A stretch of 64,000 bases of DNA from Halanaerobiales bacterium (GTDB taxonomy: Bacteria > Bacillota > Halanaerobiia > Halanaerobiales > Halanaerobiaceae), in contig JADQBT010000019.1 in the NCBI GenBank assembly GCA_016278485.1, positions 124,001 to 188,000 of the forward strand. Reading direction: 5' to 3'. Position numbers and translations under genes: made by a program. Below the pieces are notes generated by a model. The model had not been told where the DNA came from. It searched no databases and was given only the letters and a program-made list of their open reading frames with translations. Below, one piece after another: positions 1-8,515 of the stretch (positions are counted from its first letter, which is position 1; each line of letters starts with the position of its first letter).

Positions 1-651
1 ATGCGGGGTAAAGAAGAAGCTCATGATTATAGATACTTTCCGGAACCAGATCTTGTACCACTAGAAATAAGTCGGGAGTGGGTAGCTGAAATTAATGAGA
101 CTTTACCAGAACTTCCACGGGAAAAATATAAAAGATTTATTTCTGAATTCAGTCTCCCAGCTTATGATGCAGGTGTACTTACTGGGGATAAAGAAATGGC
201 ATTATTGTTTGAAGAGACTATTAGTTACTTTAATGATCCCAAGACAATTAGTAATTGGATTATGAGTGAATATTTACGTCTTTTAAATGAAAGTGAGCTG
301 ACAGTCTCTGCAAGCAAGATAGATGCAGAAGGATTGGGGACCATGTTAAAGATGGTAGATGATGGAGTTATCAGTGGCAAAATTGCAAAAACCGTATTTG
401 AAAAGATGTTTGAGACTGGTGATAGACCAGCTGCAATTGTTGAAGAAGAAGGACTTAAACAGATTAGTGATTCCGACAAGTTAGCTGAAATTGTGAATCG
501 CATTATTGCTGATAATCCGGATGCAGTAGAAGATATTCAGGCTGGTAAAGATAGAGCGATTGGTTATTTAGTAGGCCAGGTAATGAAAGAAACAAGAGGT
601 AAAGCAAATCCTGGTATGGTTAATAAAATGCTTAGAGAAAAAGTTAAATAA
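1..651 (+). CDS. gatB: Aspartyl/glutamyl-tRNA amidotransferase subunit B, 3' part only
   Basis: GatB activates and amidates misacylated Glu-tRNA(Gln) or Asp-tRNA(Asn) in the cytoplasmic GatCAB complex. The reading frame is open from the first base, and its first residues (MRGKEEAHDYRYFPEPDL) are an internal signature of GatB, so the first Met here is not the start. About 216 C-terminal residues are present; the family is usually about 475, so roughly the first half lies upstream. What remains is the end of the catalytic cradle and the helical GatB/YqeY tRNA-binding tail (about residues 75-216), including the typical SNWIMSEYLRLLNE stretch. A strong terminator follows, so this is probably the last gene of a gatCAB-type operon. 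Confidence 0.95.
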   Translation: MRGKEEAHDYRYFPEPDLVPLEISREWVAEINETLPELPREKYKRFISEFSLPAYDAGVLTGDKEMALLFEETISYFNDPKTISNWIMSEYLRLLNESELTVSASKIDAEGLGTMLKMVDDGVISGKIAKTVFEKMFETGDRPAAIVEEEGLKQISDSDKLAEIVNRIIADNPDAVEDIQAGKDRAIGYLVGQVMKETRGKANPGMVNKMLREKVK

Positions 652-666
652 CTAGCTCAATAAATT

Positions 667-704
667 AATCTGTCGGGGCTAGTTAGCTTCGGCAGATTTT
701 TCTT
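667..704 (+). terminator. Rho-independent terminator after gatB
   Basis: A near-perfect stem of up to 15 pairs (AATCTGTCGGGGCTA against TAGCTTCGGCAGATT, with a few G-T pairs) is followed by a T-rich run. It separates gatB from the NUDIX gene. Confidence 0.9.
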
Positions 705-719
705 CAAGGAGGATTTGCA

Positions 720-1334
720 ATGCAGATTGAACTAATTAAAAAAAAGATTAAAAATAAGCTACCAGGGCCACTCCATATCAAAAAATATTTTGCTATATTA
801 CTTCCTCTAATTGAAATAGATGGTGAAACACATCTCATTTATCAGATACGTGCAGAAGAATTAAATACTCAACCAGGTGAAGTCTCATTTCCTGGGGGCA
901 GAGTTGAATTTGGTGAGAGTTTTTGTCAAGCTGCTGTGCGGGAGACCTGTGAAGAATTATGTTTAGATAAAGAACAAATTGAAATATTAGGAGAGATTGA
1001 TTATCTCTATACTCCTTATAATTTTGTAATCTATGCTTATGTTGGTATTTTAAAAGGAGTTAAATTTTCTGAAATTAAAGCTAATCCAGCAGAAGTGAAA
1101 AAGTTGTTTACAGTACCAGTAGATTTTTTAATAGAAAATCCACCCCAGAAACATATGACTAAAGTAATGTCAGAACTTGGTGATGACTTTCCCTTTCATT
1201 TAATAAAAAATGGTATTCAATATAAATTTAGAGAAGGAGTCCGACCAATCTATTTTTATGAATATCAGGAGCAAGTTATCTGGGGGTTTACAGCGGAAAT
1301 GACGAGAAATTTTATCAATATATTAAATGAATAA
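720..1334 (+). CDS. NUDIX hydrolase, CoA pyrophosphatase-like
   Basis: The 204-residue protein carries a NUDIX box at about residues 60-82 (GRVEFGESFCQAAVRETCEE), with the metal-binding REtcEE core intact. The usual Gly near the end of the box is Cys. Just upstream is a PGEVSFPGG stretch resembling the UPF0035 motif of the NudL/Pcd1 CoA pyrophosphatases, which cleave CoA or acyl-CoA to 3',5'-ADP and phosphopantetheines. The ATG follows AAGGAGGA at 706-713 with good spacing. It lies between two transcription units. The family call is firm; the CoA substrate is inferred from the upstream motif. Confidence 0.85.
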   Translation: MQIELIKKKIKNKLPGPLHIKKYFAILLPLIEIDGETHLIYQIRAEELNTQPGEVSFPGGRVEFGESFCQAAVRETCEELCLDKEQIEILGEIDYLYTPYNFVIYAYVGILKGVKFSEIKANPAEVKKLFTVPVDFLIENPPQKHMTKVMSELGDDFPFHLIKNGIQYKFREGVRPIYFYEYQEQVIWGFTAEMTRNFINILNE

Positions 1335-1354
1335 GGGTAGATAATTATTTCCCC

Positions 1355-1383
1355 TTGACTTTTTAGCAACTATATCGTATTAT
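1355..1383 (+). promoter_or_regulatory. SigA-type promoter of the arsR / sulfur flavoprotein operon
   Basis: TTGACT at 1355-1360, a 17-nt spacer and TATTAT at 1378-1383. The nearby inverted repeat overlaps the -10 box. Confidence 0.75.
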
Positions 1384-1398
1384 TTAAATATAACGATA
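1373..1398. promoter_or_regulatory. Inverted repeat over the -10 box, probable ArsR operator
   Basis: TATCGT at 1373-1378 and ACGATA at 1393-1398 are perfect 6-bp arms around 14 AT-rich bases. They cover the -10 hexamer directly upstream of the ArsR-family gene, which suggests autorepression. Binding is inferred from position and symmetry only. Confidence 0.6.
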
Positions 1399-1421
1399 AA
1401 GAAGTATTTGGAGGTGTTTTT

Positions 1422-1739
1422 ATGGATTATTTTGCAAATCAAGAGAATAGAAGTACAATTGATATTGACTTAAACATTTTAGAAGAAAAAGCAAATCTAT
1501 TAAAAGCACTGGCCCATCCGGTCAGACTTTGTATTGTTAAGGGTCTAATTGAAGAAGAAGGATGTCATGTTTCACATATGCAGACTTGTTTAGATATACC
1601 CCAATCAACATTATCACAGCATCTGGCAAAGTTAAGAGATGTTGGGATTTTAGCGAGTAAAAGAGAGGGATTGGAAAGGCATTATTACGTTGTAAATGAG
1701 CAGGCAATAAAAATAGTTAATTTATTAGTGGAAGATTAG
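1422..1739 (+). CDS. ArsR-family transcriptional regulator with three cysteines
   Basis: A 105-residue winged-helix protein: ALAHPVRLCIVKGL (about residues 29-42) is the ArsR/SmtB N-terminal helix, PQSTLSQHLAKLRDVGIL (about 61-78) is the recognition helix, and REGLERHYYVVN forms the wing. Cys residues are at 37, 48 and 56. They do not form the classical ELCVCDL metal site. Persulfide sensors of this family (SqrR, BigR) also use cysteines, and the next gene, 29 bp downstream, is a sulfur-handling flavoprotein, so a sulfide/persulfide sensor is the best guess. The promoter and operator upstream suggest autoregulation. GGAGGT precedes the ATG. Confidence 0.85.
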   Translation: MDYFANQENRSTIDIDLNILEEKANLLKALAHPVRLCIVKGLIEEEGCHVSHMQTCLDIPQSTLSQHLAKLRDVGILASKREGLERHYYVVNEQAIKIVNLLVED

Positions 1740-1768
1740 AAATAATTTATCACAACAGGAGGATTAAG

Positions 1769-4261
1769 ATGACAAAAAAAGTTATTATTGTTGGTGGAGT
1801 TGCTGGAGGAGCAAGTACAGCAGCACGTTTACGAAGAATGGATGAAAAGATAGAAATTATAATGTTAGAAAAAGGTGAATATATTTCTTTTGCTAACTGT
1901 GGTCTCCCTTACCATATTGGTGAAGTAATACCGGAAAGAGAAAAATTACTTGTTCAGACACCAGAAGCAATGGAAGCAAGATTTAATATTGATGTGCGCA
2001 TAAAAAATGAAGCAATTAAGATAGATAGAGAAAACAAAGAGATTTTGATTAAAGATTTACAAAAAGATGAAGAATATCGTGAAAAATACGATTACCTCAT
2101 ACTTTCGCCCGGGGCTGAACCAATTAAGCCACCATTGCCTGGTATCGATCTTACCGGGGTCTTTACTTTAAGAAATATTCCAGATACAGATCAGATCAAA
2201 AGTTTTGTTGATAAACGCAAACCTGATCGTGTAGTTGTAGTTGGTGGGGGTTTTATTGGCTTGGAGATGGCTGAAAACCTACATGAAAGAGGTATTGAAG
2301 TATCAATTGTAGAGATGTTAGATCAGGTTATGGGTCCAATTGATTATGAAATGGCTGCTATGGTGCATAACCACATGCGGACCAAAGGGGTTGATCTCCA
2401 TTTAGGTGATGGTCTTACTTCAATTGAAGATAATAATGAAAGCAAAATAGTCAGCCTACAGAGTGGGAAGAAATTAAAAGCAGATATGGTTGTGCTGGCG
2501 ATTGGCGTAAGTCCCAATACCAAACTCGCTAAAGAAGCAGGCCTTGAAATTGGTGAAACACGCGGCATAATGGTTAATGAATATTTACAGACAAATGATG
2601 CTTCAATTTATGCAATTGGAGATGCAATAGAAATAACTGATTATGTAACAGGCAAGCCGGCTCGTATTCCGTTAGCAGGTCCTGCGAATAAACAGGGGAG
2701 AATAGTTGCTAATAATATATGTGGACGCCAAGAAACATATAATGGTACACAAGGTACATCGATCGCAAAAGTTTTTGATCTTGCAGTAGGTTCTACTGGT
2801 CCTGCTGAAAAAAGATTAAAAGAATTAAATATTGATTATCAGGCCATCCATATTGATGTAAATAATCATGCTGGTTATTATCCCGGTGCAGTGCCTATGA
2901 TGATAAAATTATTATTCTCTCCTGATCAAGGAAAAGTACTAGGAGCACAGATTGTTGGTTATGATGGAGTTGATAAGAGAATAGATGTTTTTGCAACTGC
3001 AATTAGAAATGGTCTGACAGTTTATGATCTGCAGGAATTAGAATTAGCATATGCTCCTCCTTTTGGTTCAGCAAAAGACCCTGTAAATATGGCCGGTTTT
3101 GCAGCTGGCAATATCTTAGATGAGCTTGTGCATACTGCTCATTGGTATGAAGTTGATCAGTTTGATCAAAATCAAACAGTTATGCTTGATATTAGAGAGG
3201 AAATTGAGTCACAATTAGGGGAACTAGCTAATTCAGTTAATATACCTTTAAATGAATTAAGAGAACGGCTAGATGAATTAGATAAAGAAAAAGAATATAT
3301 CGTCTATTGTGCGGTAGGTTTAAGAGGATATATAGCAGCAAGGATTTTAATGCAACATGGTTTTAAAAAAATACGCAATTTGAGTGGTGGCTACAGACTA
3401 TATATGGCCGTTCAAGATGATAAGGCTGAAATAATTGAGGATCCAGATCTTGATAGATTGACATCAGCATCAAATCCTGAAGATGGCCAACTAGCTGGTA
3501 GCGAAATGTTAAATCATAAGCGAGCTAAGGTGGTTGAATTAGATGCTTGTGGTTTACAGTGTCCGGGTCCAATTATGCGAGTTTATAAAAAGATGGAAGA
3601 ACTTAAGCAAGGGGATATACTTGAAGTTAAAGCAACTGATCCTGGATTTGCAAAAGATATCAGAGCCTGGTCTAAAAATACCGGTAATACTGTTTTGAAT
3701 ATAGAAGAGCTTTCAGAGGAACTAAAAGTAACTATTATGAAAGGTAAGAGAAGTAATAAATCAAATAATCTAACCGAAAGTTCTGTAGCTAAAAAGGGAA
3801 AAACAATGGTTGTTTTTAGTGGTGAATTGGATAAAGCAATTGCTTCATTTATTATCGCAAATGGTGCTGCCTCAATGGGTAATAAAGTTACATTGTTTTT
3901 TACATTCTGGGGCCTAAATATTTTGCGCAAAGAAAATATTGCACAGGTAGAGAAAAGTTTCATGGAAAAGATGTTTGGTAGTATGATGCCAAAAGGAAGT
4001 AAAAAATTACCTCTTTCTAAAATGAATATGTTGGGCATGGGACCTAAAATGATTCGTAATATCATGCAAGAAAAAGGGGTTGACTCTTTAGAAGAGTTAA
4101 TAAAACAGGCGCAAGACAATGGTGTGGAACTTGTTGCTTGTCAGATGACAATGGATATGTTAGGTATTAAAAAAATGGAGTTAATAGATGGGGTTGAAGT
4201 TGGTGGAGTAGCTACTTTTCTTGGAGCTGCTGATGAATCTAACATGAGTCTTTTTATATAA
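1769..4261 (+). CDS. Four-domain sulfur flavoprotein: CoA-disulfide/polysulfide reductase + rhodanese + TusA + DsrE-like
   Basis: This 830-residue protein fuses four sulfur-transfer modules. Residues 1-450 are a FAD/NAD(P)H pyridine-nucleotide oxidoreductase (VGGVAGGAS near residue 8, SFANCGLPY with redox Cys44, second dinucleotide fold VVVGGGFIGLEMA). Residues about 455-550 are a rhodanese with active Cys514 in VYCAVGLRGY. Residues about 588-660 are a TusA-like domain with C594 and C598 in ACGLQCPGP. Residues about 670-830 are a DsrE/DsrF-like domain. Related CoADR-rhodanese enzymes reduce per- and polysulfides or CoA persulfide with NAD(P)H in the cytoplasm. All recognisable active cysteines are present. 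AGGAGGATTAAG precedes the ATG. It is co-transcribed with the ArsR gene; the exact substrate is not shown by sequence. Confidence 0.92.
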   Translation: MTKKVIIVGGVAGGASTAARLRRMDEKIEIIMLEKGEYISFANCGLPYHIGEVIPEREKLLVQTPEAMEARFNIDVRIKNEAIKIDRENKEILIKDLQKDEEYREKYDYLILSPGAEPIKPPLPGIDLTGVFTLRNIPDTDQIKSFVDKRKPDRVVVVGGGFIGLEMAENLHERGIEVSIVEMLDQVMGPIDYEMAAMVHNHMRTKGVDLHLGDGLTSIEDNNESKIVSLQSGKKLKADMVVLAIGVSPNTKLAKEAGLEIGETRGIMVNEYLQTNDASIYAIGDAIEITDYVTGKPARIPLAGPANKQGRIVANNICGRQETYNGTQGTSIAKVFDLAVGSTGPAEKRLKELNIDYQAIHIDVNNHAGYYPGAVPMMIKLLFSPDQGKVLGAQIVGYDGVDKRIDVFATAIRNGLTVYDLQELELAYAPPFGSAKDPVNMAGFAAGNILDELVHTAHWYEVDQFDQNQTVMLDIREEIESQLGELANSVNIPLNELRERLDELDKEKEYIVYCAVGLRGYIAARILMQHGFKKIRNLSGGYRLYMAVQDDKAEIIEDPDLDRLTSASNPEDGQLAGSEMLNHKRAKVVELDACGLQCPGPIMRVYKKMEELKQGDILEVKATDPGFAKDIRAWSKNTGNTVLNIEELSEELKVTIMKGKRSNKSNNLTESSVAKKGKTMVVFSGELDKAIASFIIANGAASMGNKVTLFFTFWGLNILRKENIAQVEKSFMEKMFGSMMPKGSKKLPLSKMNMLGMGPKMIRNIMQEKGVDSLEELIKQAQDNGVELVACQMTMDMLGIKKMELIDGVEVGGVATFLGAADESNMSLFI

Positions 4262-4281
4262 ATTGATAAATAGTAATAATT

Positions 4282-4314
4282 ACCGCAGATGAGAAAGATT
4301 ATCTGCGGTTTTTT
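4282..4314 (+). terminator. Rho-independent terminator
   Basis: ACCGCAGAT and ATCTGCGGT form a perfect 9-bp stem with a 10-nt loop, followed by TTTTT. It ends the arsR operon. Confidence 0.9.
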
Positions 4315-4336
4315 ATAGCATTTTTTACTAATAAAT

Positions 4337-4344
4337 GTTATAAT
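4337..4344 (+). promoter_or_regulatory. Extended -10 promoter element of the hemerythrin gene
   Basis: TGTTATAAT contains a TG-n-TATAAT extended -10. No good -35 hexamer is seen at the expected distance. Confidence 0.5.
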
Positions 4345-4380
4345 ATTTAGAGAATAAGATAACATTAAGGGGGTTGTGCT

Positions 4381-4827
4381 TTGCAATTAGAATGGGATGA
4401 TAGTTATAAAGTAGGCATTGATGTAATAGACAAACAACATAAAGTGCTTTTTGATAGAATTGAGAAGATGATTAATAATTTAAAAATGGATCTAGGTGCA
4501 AATGCTGATCAGGCTTTAATAAAAACAGAAGTTGAAGATATGTTTTATTTTTTAACAGATTATTTTAATACACATTTTGCATTAGAAGAAAAATATCATG
4601 CTAAATACAATAAAGACGGATTAGCTGAACATAAAGAAATACACAAAAGTTTAATGGAAGTTTTAAATGAAATTAAATATGATGTTTTTTTAAAAGATAA
4701 TATAGACAAAGCATTAGTAAATGAGTTAAAGACTCAGGTATTAACACTTTGGGTGACGCATACCGGCGGAGAGGACCAAGTATTAAAGGAGGGTTTGCAA
4801 CGTCATCAAGCAGAAGGAGATAATTAA
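4381..4827 (+). CDS. Bacteriohemerythrin
   Basis: A 148-residue single-domain hemerythrin that binds O2 (or NO) reversibly at a non-haem di-iron centre. The ligand pattern is complete: His20 in VIDKQHKVLF, the HFALEEKYH segment (HxxxE plus a following His), EHKEIH, and HTGGED near the C-terminus. The N-terminal WDDSYKVGIDVIDKQH is typical. The start is TTG, set by AAGGGGG at 4368-4374, with no upstream ATG in frame. Single-domain hemerythrins in anaerobes are thought to scavenge or deliver O2. It is monocistronic, with its own extended -10 promoter and a following hairpin. Confidence 0.93.
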   Translation: MQLEWDDSYKVGIDVIDKQHKVLFDRIEKMINNLKMDLGANADQALIKTEVEDMFYFLTDYFNTHFALEEKYHAKYNKDGLAEHKEIHKSLMEVLNEIKYDVFLKDNIDKALVNELKTQVLTLWVTHTGGEDQVLKEGLQRHQAEGDN

Positions 4828-4848
4828 AATCTATCTTAATAAATATAT

Positions 4849-4876
4849 GCTGGCCTAAGTGCCAGCTATTATTTAT
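4849..4876 (+). terminator. Weak hairpin terminator after hemerythrin
   Basis: GCTGGC and GCCAGC are perfect 6-bp arms with a 6-nt loop. They are flanked by AT-rich sequence that can extend the stem, and the T-run is interrupted. Confidence 0.55.
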
Positions 4877-4888
4877 TAAAAATAATCC

Positions 4889-4918
4889 TTGACATAAGTA
4901 TTAAATAGCAATTATAAT
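4889..4918 (+). promoter_or_regulatory. Promoter of the tripartite efflux operon
   Basis: Consensus TTGACA at 4889-4894, an 18-nt spacer and TATAAT at 4913-4918. The 14-bp inverted repeat begins at the last base of the -10 box. Confidence 0.85.
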
Positions 4919-4949
4919 AATAGTGCATTAGCAAACTAGTGCACTATTA
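4918..4949. promoter_or_regulatory. Large inverted repeat at the transcription start, probable operator
   Basis: TAATAGTGCATTAG and CTAGTGCACTATTA are 14-bp arms with one G-T mismatch around a CAAA centre. They sit over the expected +1 of the efflux operon. There is no T-run, so a repressor site is more likely than a terminator. No regulator gene is adjacent. Confidence 0.65.
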
Positions 4950-4985
4950 TTAAGTAATTATTTTGAAAGGTGGTAACTTTTTGTC

Positions 4986-6353
4986 ATGAGAAGTAAATGT
5001 TTTGTTTTATTAGTTTTATTATTAAGTTTTCTTTGGTCAGGAGGGGCACTAGCAGTTGAGGAGAGTAATTTAGTCAAGTTAGAGGATTTAGCCCTGCAAA
5101 ATTCAGCTGAATTAAATTATCTGAAGCAAGAGTATCGATTGCTACTAGATGATTATCAATTATGGGAGCAAAGGTATGTGAAAGATTTGCAGATCAATAT
5201 CAGTAGTAATTATGATATATTTACAAAAAATGAATCTCCAGGGAGTACCCAGATAGATGTAAGTAAACAATTAAGTGAAAAAAGCAGGATAAATTATAAT
5301 CAGAGTCTTTTAGAAGAAGATGAAGTGGATTTACTTGGCAGAGGTGTTTTTACATATCAATATCAAATTACAGATAATTTTAATCAAGAAACTGATAATG
5401 ATCTGCAAGCAATAAACCAGCAGATTACTATCATGCGTAAAAGAGCTGAGATTGAAAACAAAATTAAGAGTGTAAAAAAAGAACTCGTAGATAATTATTA
5501 TAATTATTTAACTCTAAAACAAGAATTGAGAAATCAACAAGTCTTATTAACAGAGAATGAGAGAACAAAAGAAAGAGTAAAAAACCTGATCAGACAGGGT
5601 GAAAGGGCAGAAGTAGATCTTTTAGAAATAAATATTGCTCTATTGGAAAACAAATTGGCAGTAGAAGATATTCAGGTTAAATTATTACAGACCAAAGATG
5701 AATTAAAAATGTTAACAGGTCTGGATGAACTACCTGAGATTAAGGCATTAAATGAAATGTTAACCTGGAATTTAAGTAAAGATAAATATGTGAAATATAT
5801 CATAAATAGCCAAATTTCTTTAGAAATTATGGAAAAAAAGATTAAATTGCAGAATTTAGTTTATCAAGGGGTAAAATCTGCTAATAGGCCTGAGGTGAAT
5901 TTACAGGCCAAAATTGCGGTAGATGATGAAAGAAAATTTCCAGCAGATTATGGTTTATATTTTAATGTAAATTATAATTTTGATAATTATCAAAATAGCA
6001 AGCGTGAAAATAAAGAAGAATCTATTCTGCTTACTATTAAAAATTTGCAAGATGAGAAGCAAAAGATATTAGATGACATTTGGCAGATGACAGATAAACA
6101 GTATCAAAATTTAGATTCTAAAGCTAAAAGAATAGATTTATTAGATAATATCTTACTTTCATCAGCTAGAGAGGTAGAGATTGCACGTATGCGTTATGAA
6201 CAAGGAATCATTTCTTTAGCAGATTATTTACAGAAGCAATCTAGTTATTATAGAAAAAAAATAAATTATAATGCTACAATTATTGAATATAATAAAGAAG
6301 TTATAAATATGATGATTGAGGCTGATTTAAATTGGGAGGATAAAGATGTTTAA
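4986..6353 (+). CDS. TolC-type outer membrane efflux protein
   Basis: A 455-residue secreted protein with a clear signal peptide (hydrophobic residues about 5-20, cleavage near GALA-VEES). The rest is two long alpha-helical coiled-coil halves (about 150-245 and 350-445) separated by beta-rich segments, as in the OEP/TolC fold whose trimer spans the outer membrane and reaches into the periplasm. The second half contains the typical ARMRYEQGIISLADYLQKQSS motif. The gene overlaps the fusion-protein gene by 8 bp and opens a five-gene efflux operon. Its presence implies an outer membrane. RBS AAAGGTGG lies upstream of the ATG. Confidence 0.85.
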   Translation: MRSKCFVLLVLLLSFLWSGGALAVEESNLVKLEDLALQNSAELNYLKQEYRLLLDDYQLWEQRYVKDLQINISSNYDIFTKNESPGSTQIDVSKQLSEKSRINYNQSLLEEDEVDLLGRGVFTYQYQITDNFNQETDNDLQAINQQITIMRKRAEIENKIKSVKKELVDNYYNYLTLKQELRNQQVLLTENERTKERVKNLIRQGERAEVDLLEINIALLENKLAVEDIQVKLLQTKDELKMLTGLDELPEIKALNEMLTWNLSKDKYVKYIINSQISLEIMEKKIKLQNLVYQGVKSANRPEVNLQAKIAVDDERKFPADYGLYFNVNYNFDNYQNSKRENKEESILLTIKNLQDEKQKILDDIWQMTDKQYQNLDSKAKRIDLLDNILLSSAREVEIARMRYEQGIISLADYLQKQSSYYRKKINYNATIIEYNKEVINMMIEADLNWEDKDV

Positions 6354-7809
6354 AAAAATTATGATTGTATTGATTATTATTGCGATGCTTGGGGGAGGAT
6401 TCTATTACTATCGTTCACAGCAGACATCTGCTCAACAGCAGGAAGCAGTAGTTGTTGAAACCCAAGAACTTGTTTTAGGTAATTTAACTAAACATGTAAC
6501 TGCTGATGGAAATGTGGTAGTTAGTGAGGACCAGGATGTTAAAACTGAGGTAGAGAGTCTTATTTCTAGTCTGGAAGTAGAGAAAGGAGACTTAATTGCC
6601 AAAGGTGATCTTGTAGCCAAATTATCAGGTGATTTATTCCGTGATCAGTTGCAAAATTTACAAATAGAGTTAGAGGAAGCAAATCTTAATTATGAAAAGA
6701 TGTTGGCCCAGAGAGAAAAAGAAGAAGAACTGCGTCAACATAGGTTAAATAATGCGAGACAGGAGATTGAGAAAGCTAAGTTGGCCCTGGAGAGAGAAAA
6801 AATTAGTCTTGCAGAAATTGAAGCAGATTACAATAATCAGATTGAGAATATTATCGTTGATTTAAGCCAGTTAAAAGATGACCTTGCCAAAAAAGAATAT
6901 TTACTCTCTGAAGGAGCAATAGCTAAAAATGAAGTAGAAGCAATTAGAAACAAAATTTCAAATTTAAAAATTGAAAAAGATAATCTAAATAAAAAACTAG
7001 AAAAATTTCTTAACCAGACGAAAGTAAATAGATTAAAAATAGCTAGGACTTCACTCCAGCAGGCTGAAAGCAGTATTGAACAGTTAAAAGTAGAATTTGC
7101 TGATCAGAATATCTTTCTGCGAGAAAAACGTCTGGCTAAATTAAGTATTGAAAAAGTTAAAACAAAAATTAATGAAATTAGTGATAAATTAAAAAAAATA
7201 GATGTTTATTCACCTTATACTGGAACTGTCATTGAGTTAAGTGTGCAAGACGGGTCAATGGTTGAAGCAGGAGATACAGTTATTAAAGTAGCTGATATTT
7301 CTGATCTAGAGATAAGAGCTTTAGTTGATGAAGTTAATATCAATGAAGTAGCAGTTGGCCAGTCTGTAACAGTGAGTAGTGATAATTATAATGGTATTTT
7401 GAAGGGAGAAGTAAAAGAAATTTCTCCAATAGCTATTCAGGAAGGTAATATAAATAAATATGAGACTATTATCAGTCTTAATGAAGGTTTTCAAAAACTA
7501 AAACCTGGTATGTTTGTTTCTGCAGAGATTATGACTCATGATTTAAAAGACGTATTTAGTCTACCATTAATGGCGATACTGGGTGAAGAACAGAAGTATG
7601 TCATGGTAAATGATAATGGTGTTTCACGCAAAAAAAATATTGAGACAGGACTGCGCAATCTTAGTCAAGTGGAGATAGAATCTGGTCTAGAAAAAGGAGC
7701 AGAAGTTATTATTGGTCCATTTAATATTCTGCGTAACCTGCAGGAGGGTCAGTTAATTCAAGTTAAAGCCGAAAAGAATGCAGAAAAGGTGGAAGAAGAT
7801 GGTAAGTAA
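6346..7809 (+). CDS. Efflux periplasmic adaptor (membrane fusion protein, HlyD/MacA-like)
   Basis: A 487-residue adaptor. An N-terminal membrane anchor at residues about 4-24 is followed by a lipoyl-like half (VEVEKGDLIAKGDLVAKLSG), a long coiled-coil hairpin (about 100-275), the second lipoyl half (DVYSPYTGTVIELSVQDGSMVEAGD), and beta-barrel and membrane-proximal domains with KPGMFVSAEI. It links the inner-membrane ABC transporter to the TolC-like channel. It overlaps the preceding gene by 8 bp and the ATPase gene by 11 bp, so the three are translationally coupled. The substrate is not evident. Confidence 0.88.
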   Translation: MFKKIMIVLIIIAMLGGGFYYYRSQQTSAQQQEAVVVETQELVLGNLTKHVTADGNVVVSEDQDVKTEVESLISSLEVEKGDLIAKGDLVAKLSGDLFRDQLQNLQIELEEANLNYEKMLAQREKEEELRQHRLNNARQEIEKAKLALEREKISLAEIEADYNNQIENIIVDLSQLKDDLAKKEYLLSEGAIAKNEVEAIRNKISNLKIEKDNLNKKLEKFLNQTKVNRLKIARTSLQQAESSIEQLKVEFADQNIFLREKRLAKLSIEKVKTKINEISDKLKKIDVYSPYTGTVIELSVQDGSMVEAGDTVIKVADISDLEIRALVDEVNINEVAVGQSVTVSSDNYNGILKGEVKEISPIAIQEGNINKYETIISLNEGFQKLKPGMFVSAEIMTHDLKDVFSLPLMAILGEEQKYVMVNDNGVSRKKNIETGLRNLSQVEIESGLEKGAEVIIGPFNILRNLQEGQLIQVKAEKNAEKVEEDGK

Positions 7810-8515
7810 TAAGTATGTAATAGATGTAGATGAATTAAATAAAACTTATGGATCTGGTGAACTTGCAGTACATGCTTTACAAGACGTTTCTTTTAAAGTG
7901 AAATCAGGAGAGTTTGTAGCAATTATGGGGCCGTCTGGTTCAGGAAAATCAACATTAATGAATATCCTAGGCTGCCTTGATACTCCCACATCTGGCTTTT
8001 ATCAATTAGCAGGTAATGATATTAGTTCCCTAAAAGAGAGGGAATTGGCAAAAATTCGTAATATACAGATTGGTTTTGTCTTTCAGACTTTTAATCTTTT
8101 ACCAAGGTTTTCTGCTTTGAAGAATGTTGAACAGCCGATGATCTATCGTGGTTTGAAAAAAAACAAACGCAAAGAAAAGGCATTGGCAGCATTAGCAGCA
8201 GTTGGTCTTGCAGATCGCGTTGAACATAAGCCTAATGAGTTATCTGGCGGTCAAAAACAGCGGGTGGCTATTGCCAGATCACTAGTAAATGATCCTAGTA
8301 TCATTCTTGCTGATGAACCAACTGGAAATTTAGATAGTGAATCTGAGTCTGAAATATTAAACATTTTGAATGGTCTGCATGAAGATGGTATTACAATAGT
8401 TATGGTAACACATGAAAGAGAGGTTGCTGAACATGCAGATCGGATCGTTCATTTTCGTGATGGGAAAATTGTAGACCAGGAGATAATAAAAGATTATAGA
8501 GGTGAGCCTAGTTGA
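7799..8515 (+). CDS. ABC transporter ATPase, MacB/LolD type
   Basis: A 238-residue ATPase with Walker [10 protein letters not shown], the Q-loop in FVFQTFNLLPRFSALKNVE, signature [15 protein letters not shown], Walker B IILADEPTGNLD and the H-loop in MVTHE. It energises the following permeases. An in-frame ATG at 7778 exists, but the ATG at 7799 has AAAGGTGG at 7785-7792 with 6-nt spacing and begins the usual VIDVDELNKTYGSGE sequence, so I chose it. It lies inside the end of the fusion-protein gene. Confidence 0.93.
   Translation: MVSNKYVIDVDELNKTYGSGELAVHALQDVSFKVKSGEFVAIMGPSGSGKSTLMNILGCLDTPTSGFYQLAGNDISSLKERELAKIRNIQIGFVFQTFNLLPRFSALKNVEQPMIYRGLKKNKRKEKALAALAAVGLADRVEHKPNELSGGQKQRVAIARSLVNDPSIILADEPTGNLDSESESEILNILNGLHEDGITIVMVTHEREVAEHADRIVHFRDGKIVDQEIIKDYRGEPS

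Noticed and set aside
3583-4119. Long minus-strand ORF (178 codons) inside the sulfur flavoprotein gene
   Set aside because: It is antisense to a well-supported TusA/DsrE-domain region, has no recognisable domain and no RBS; it is a shadow frame.
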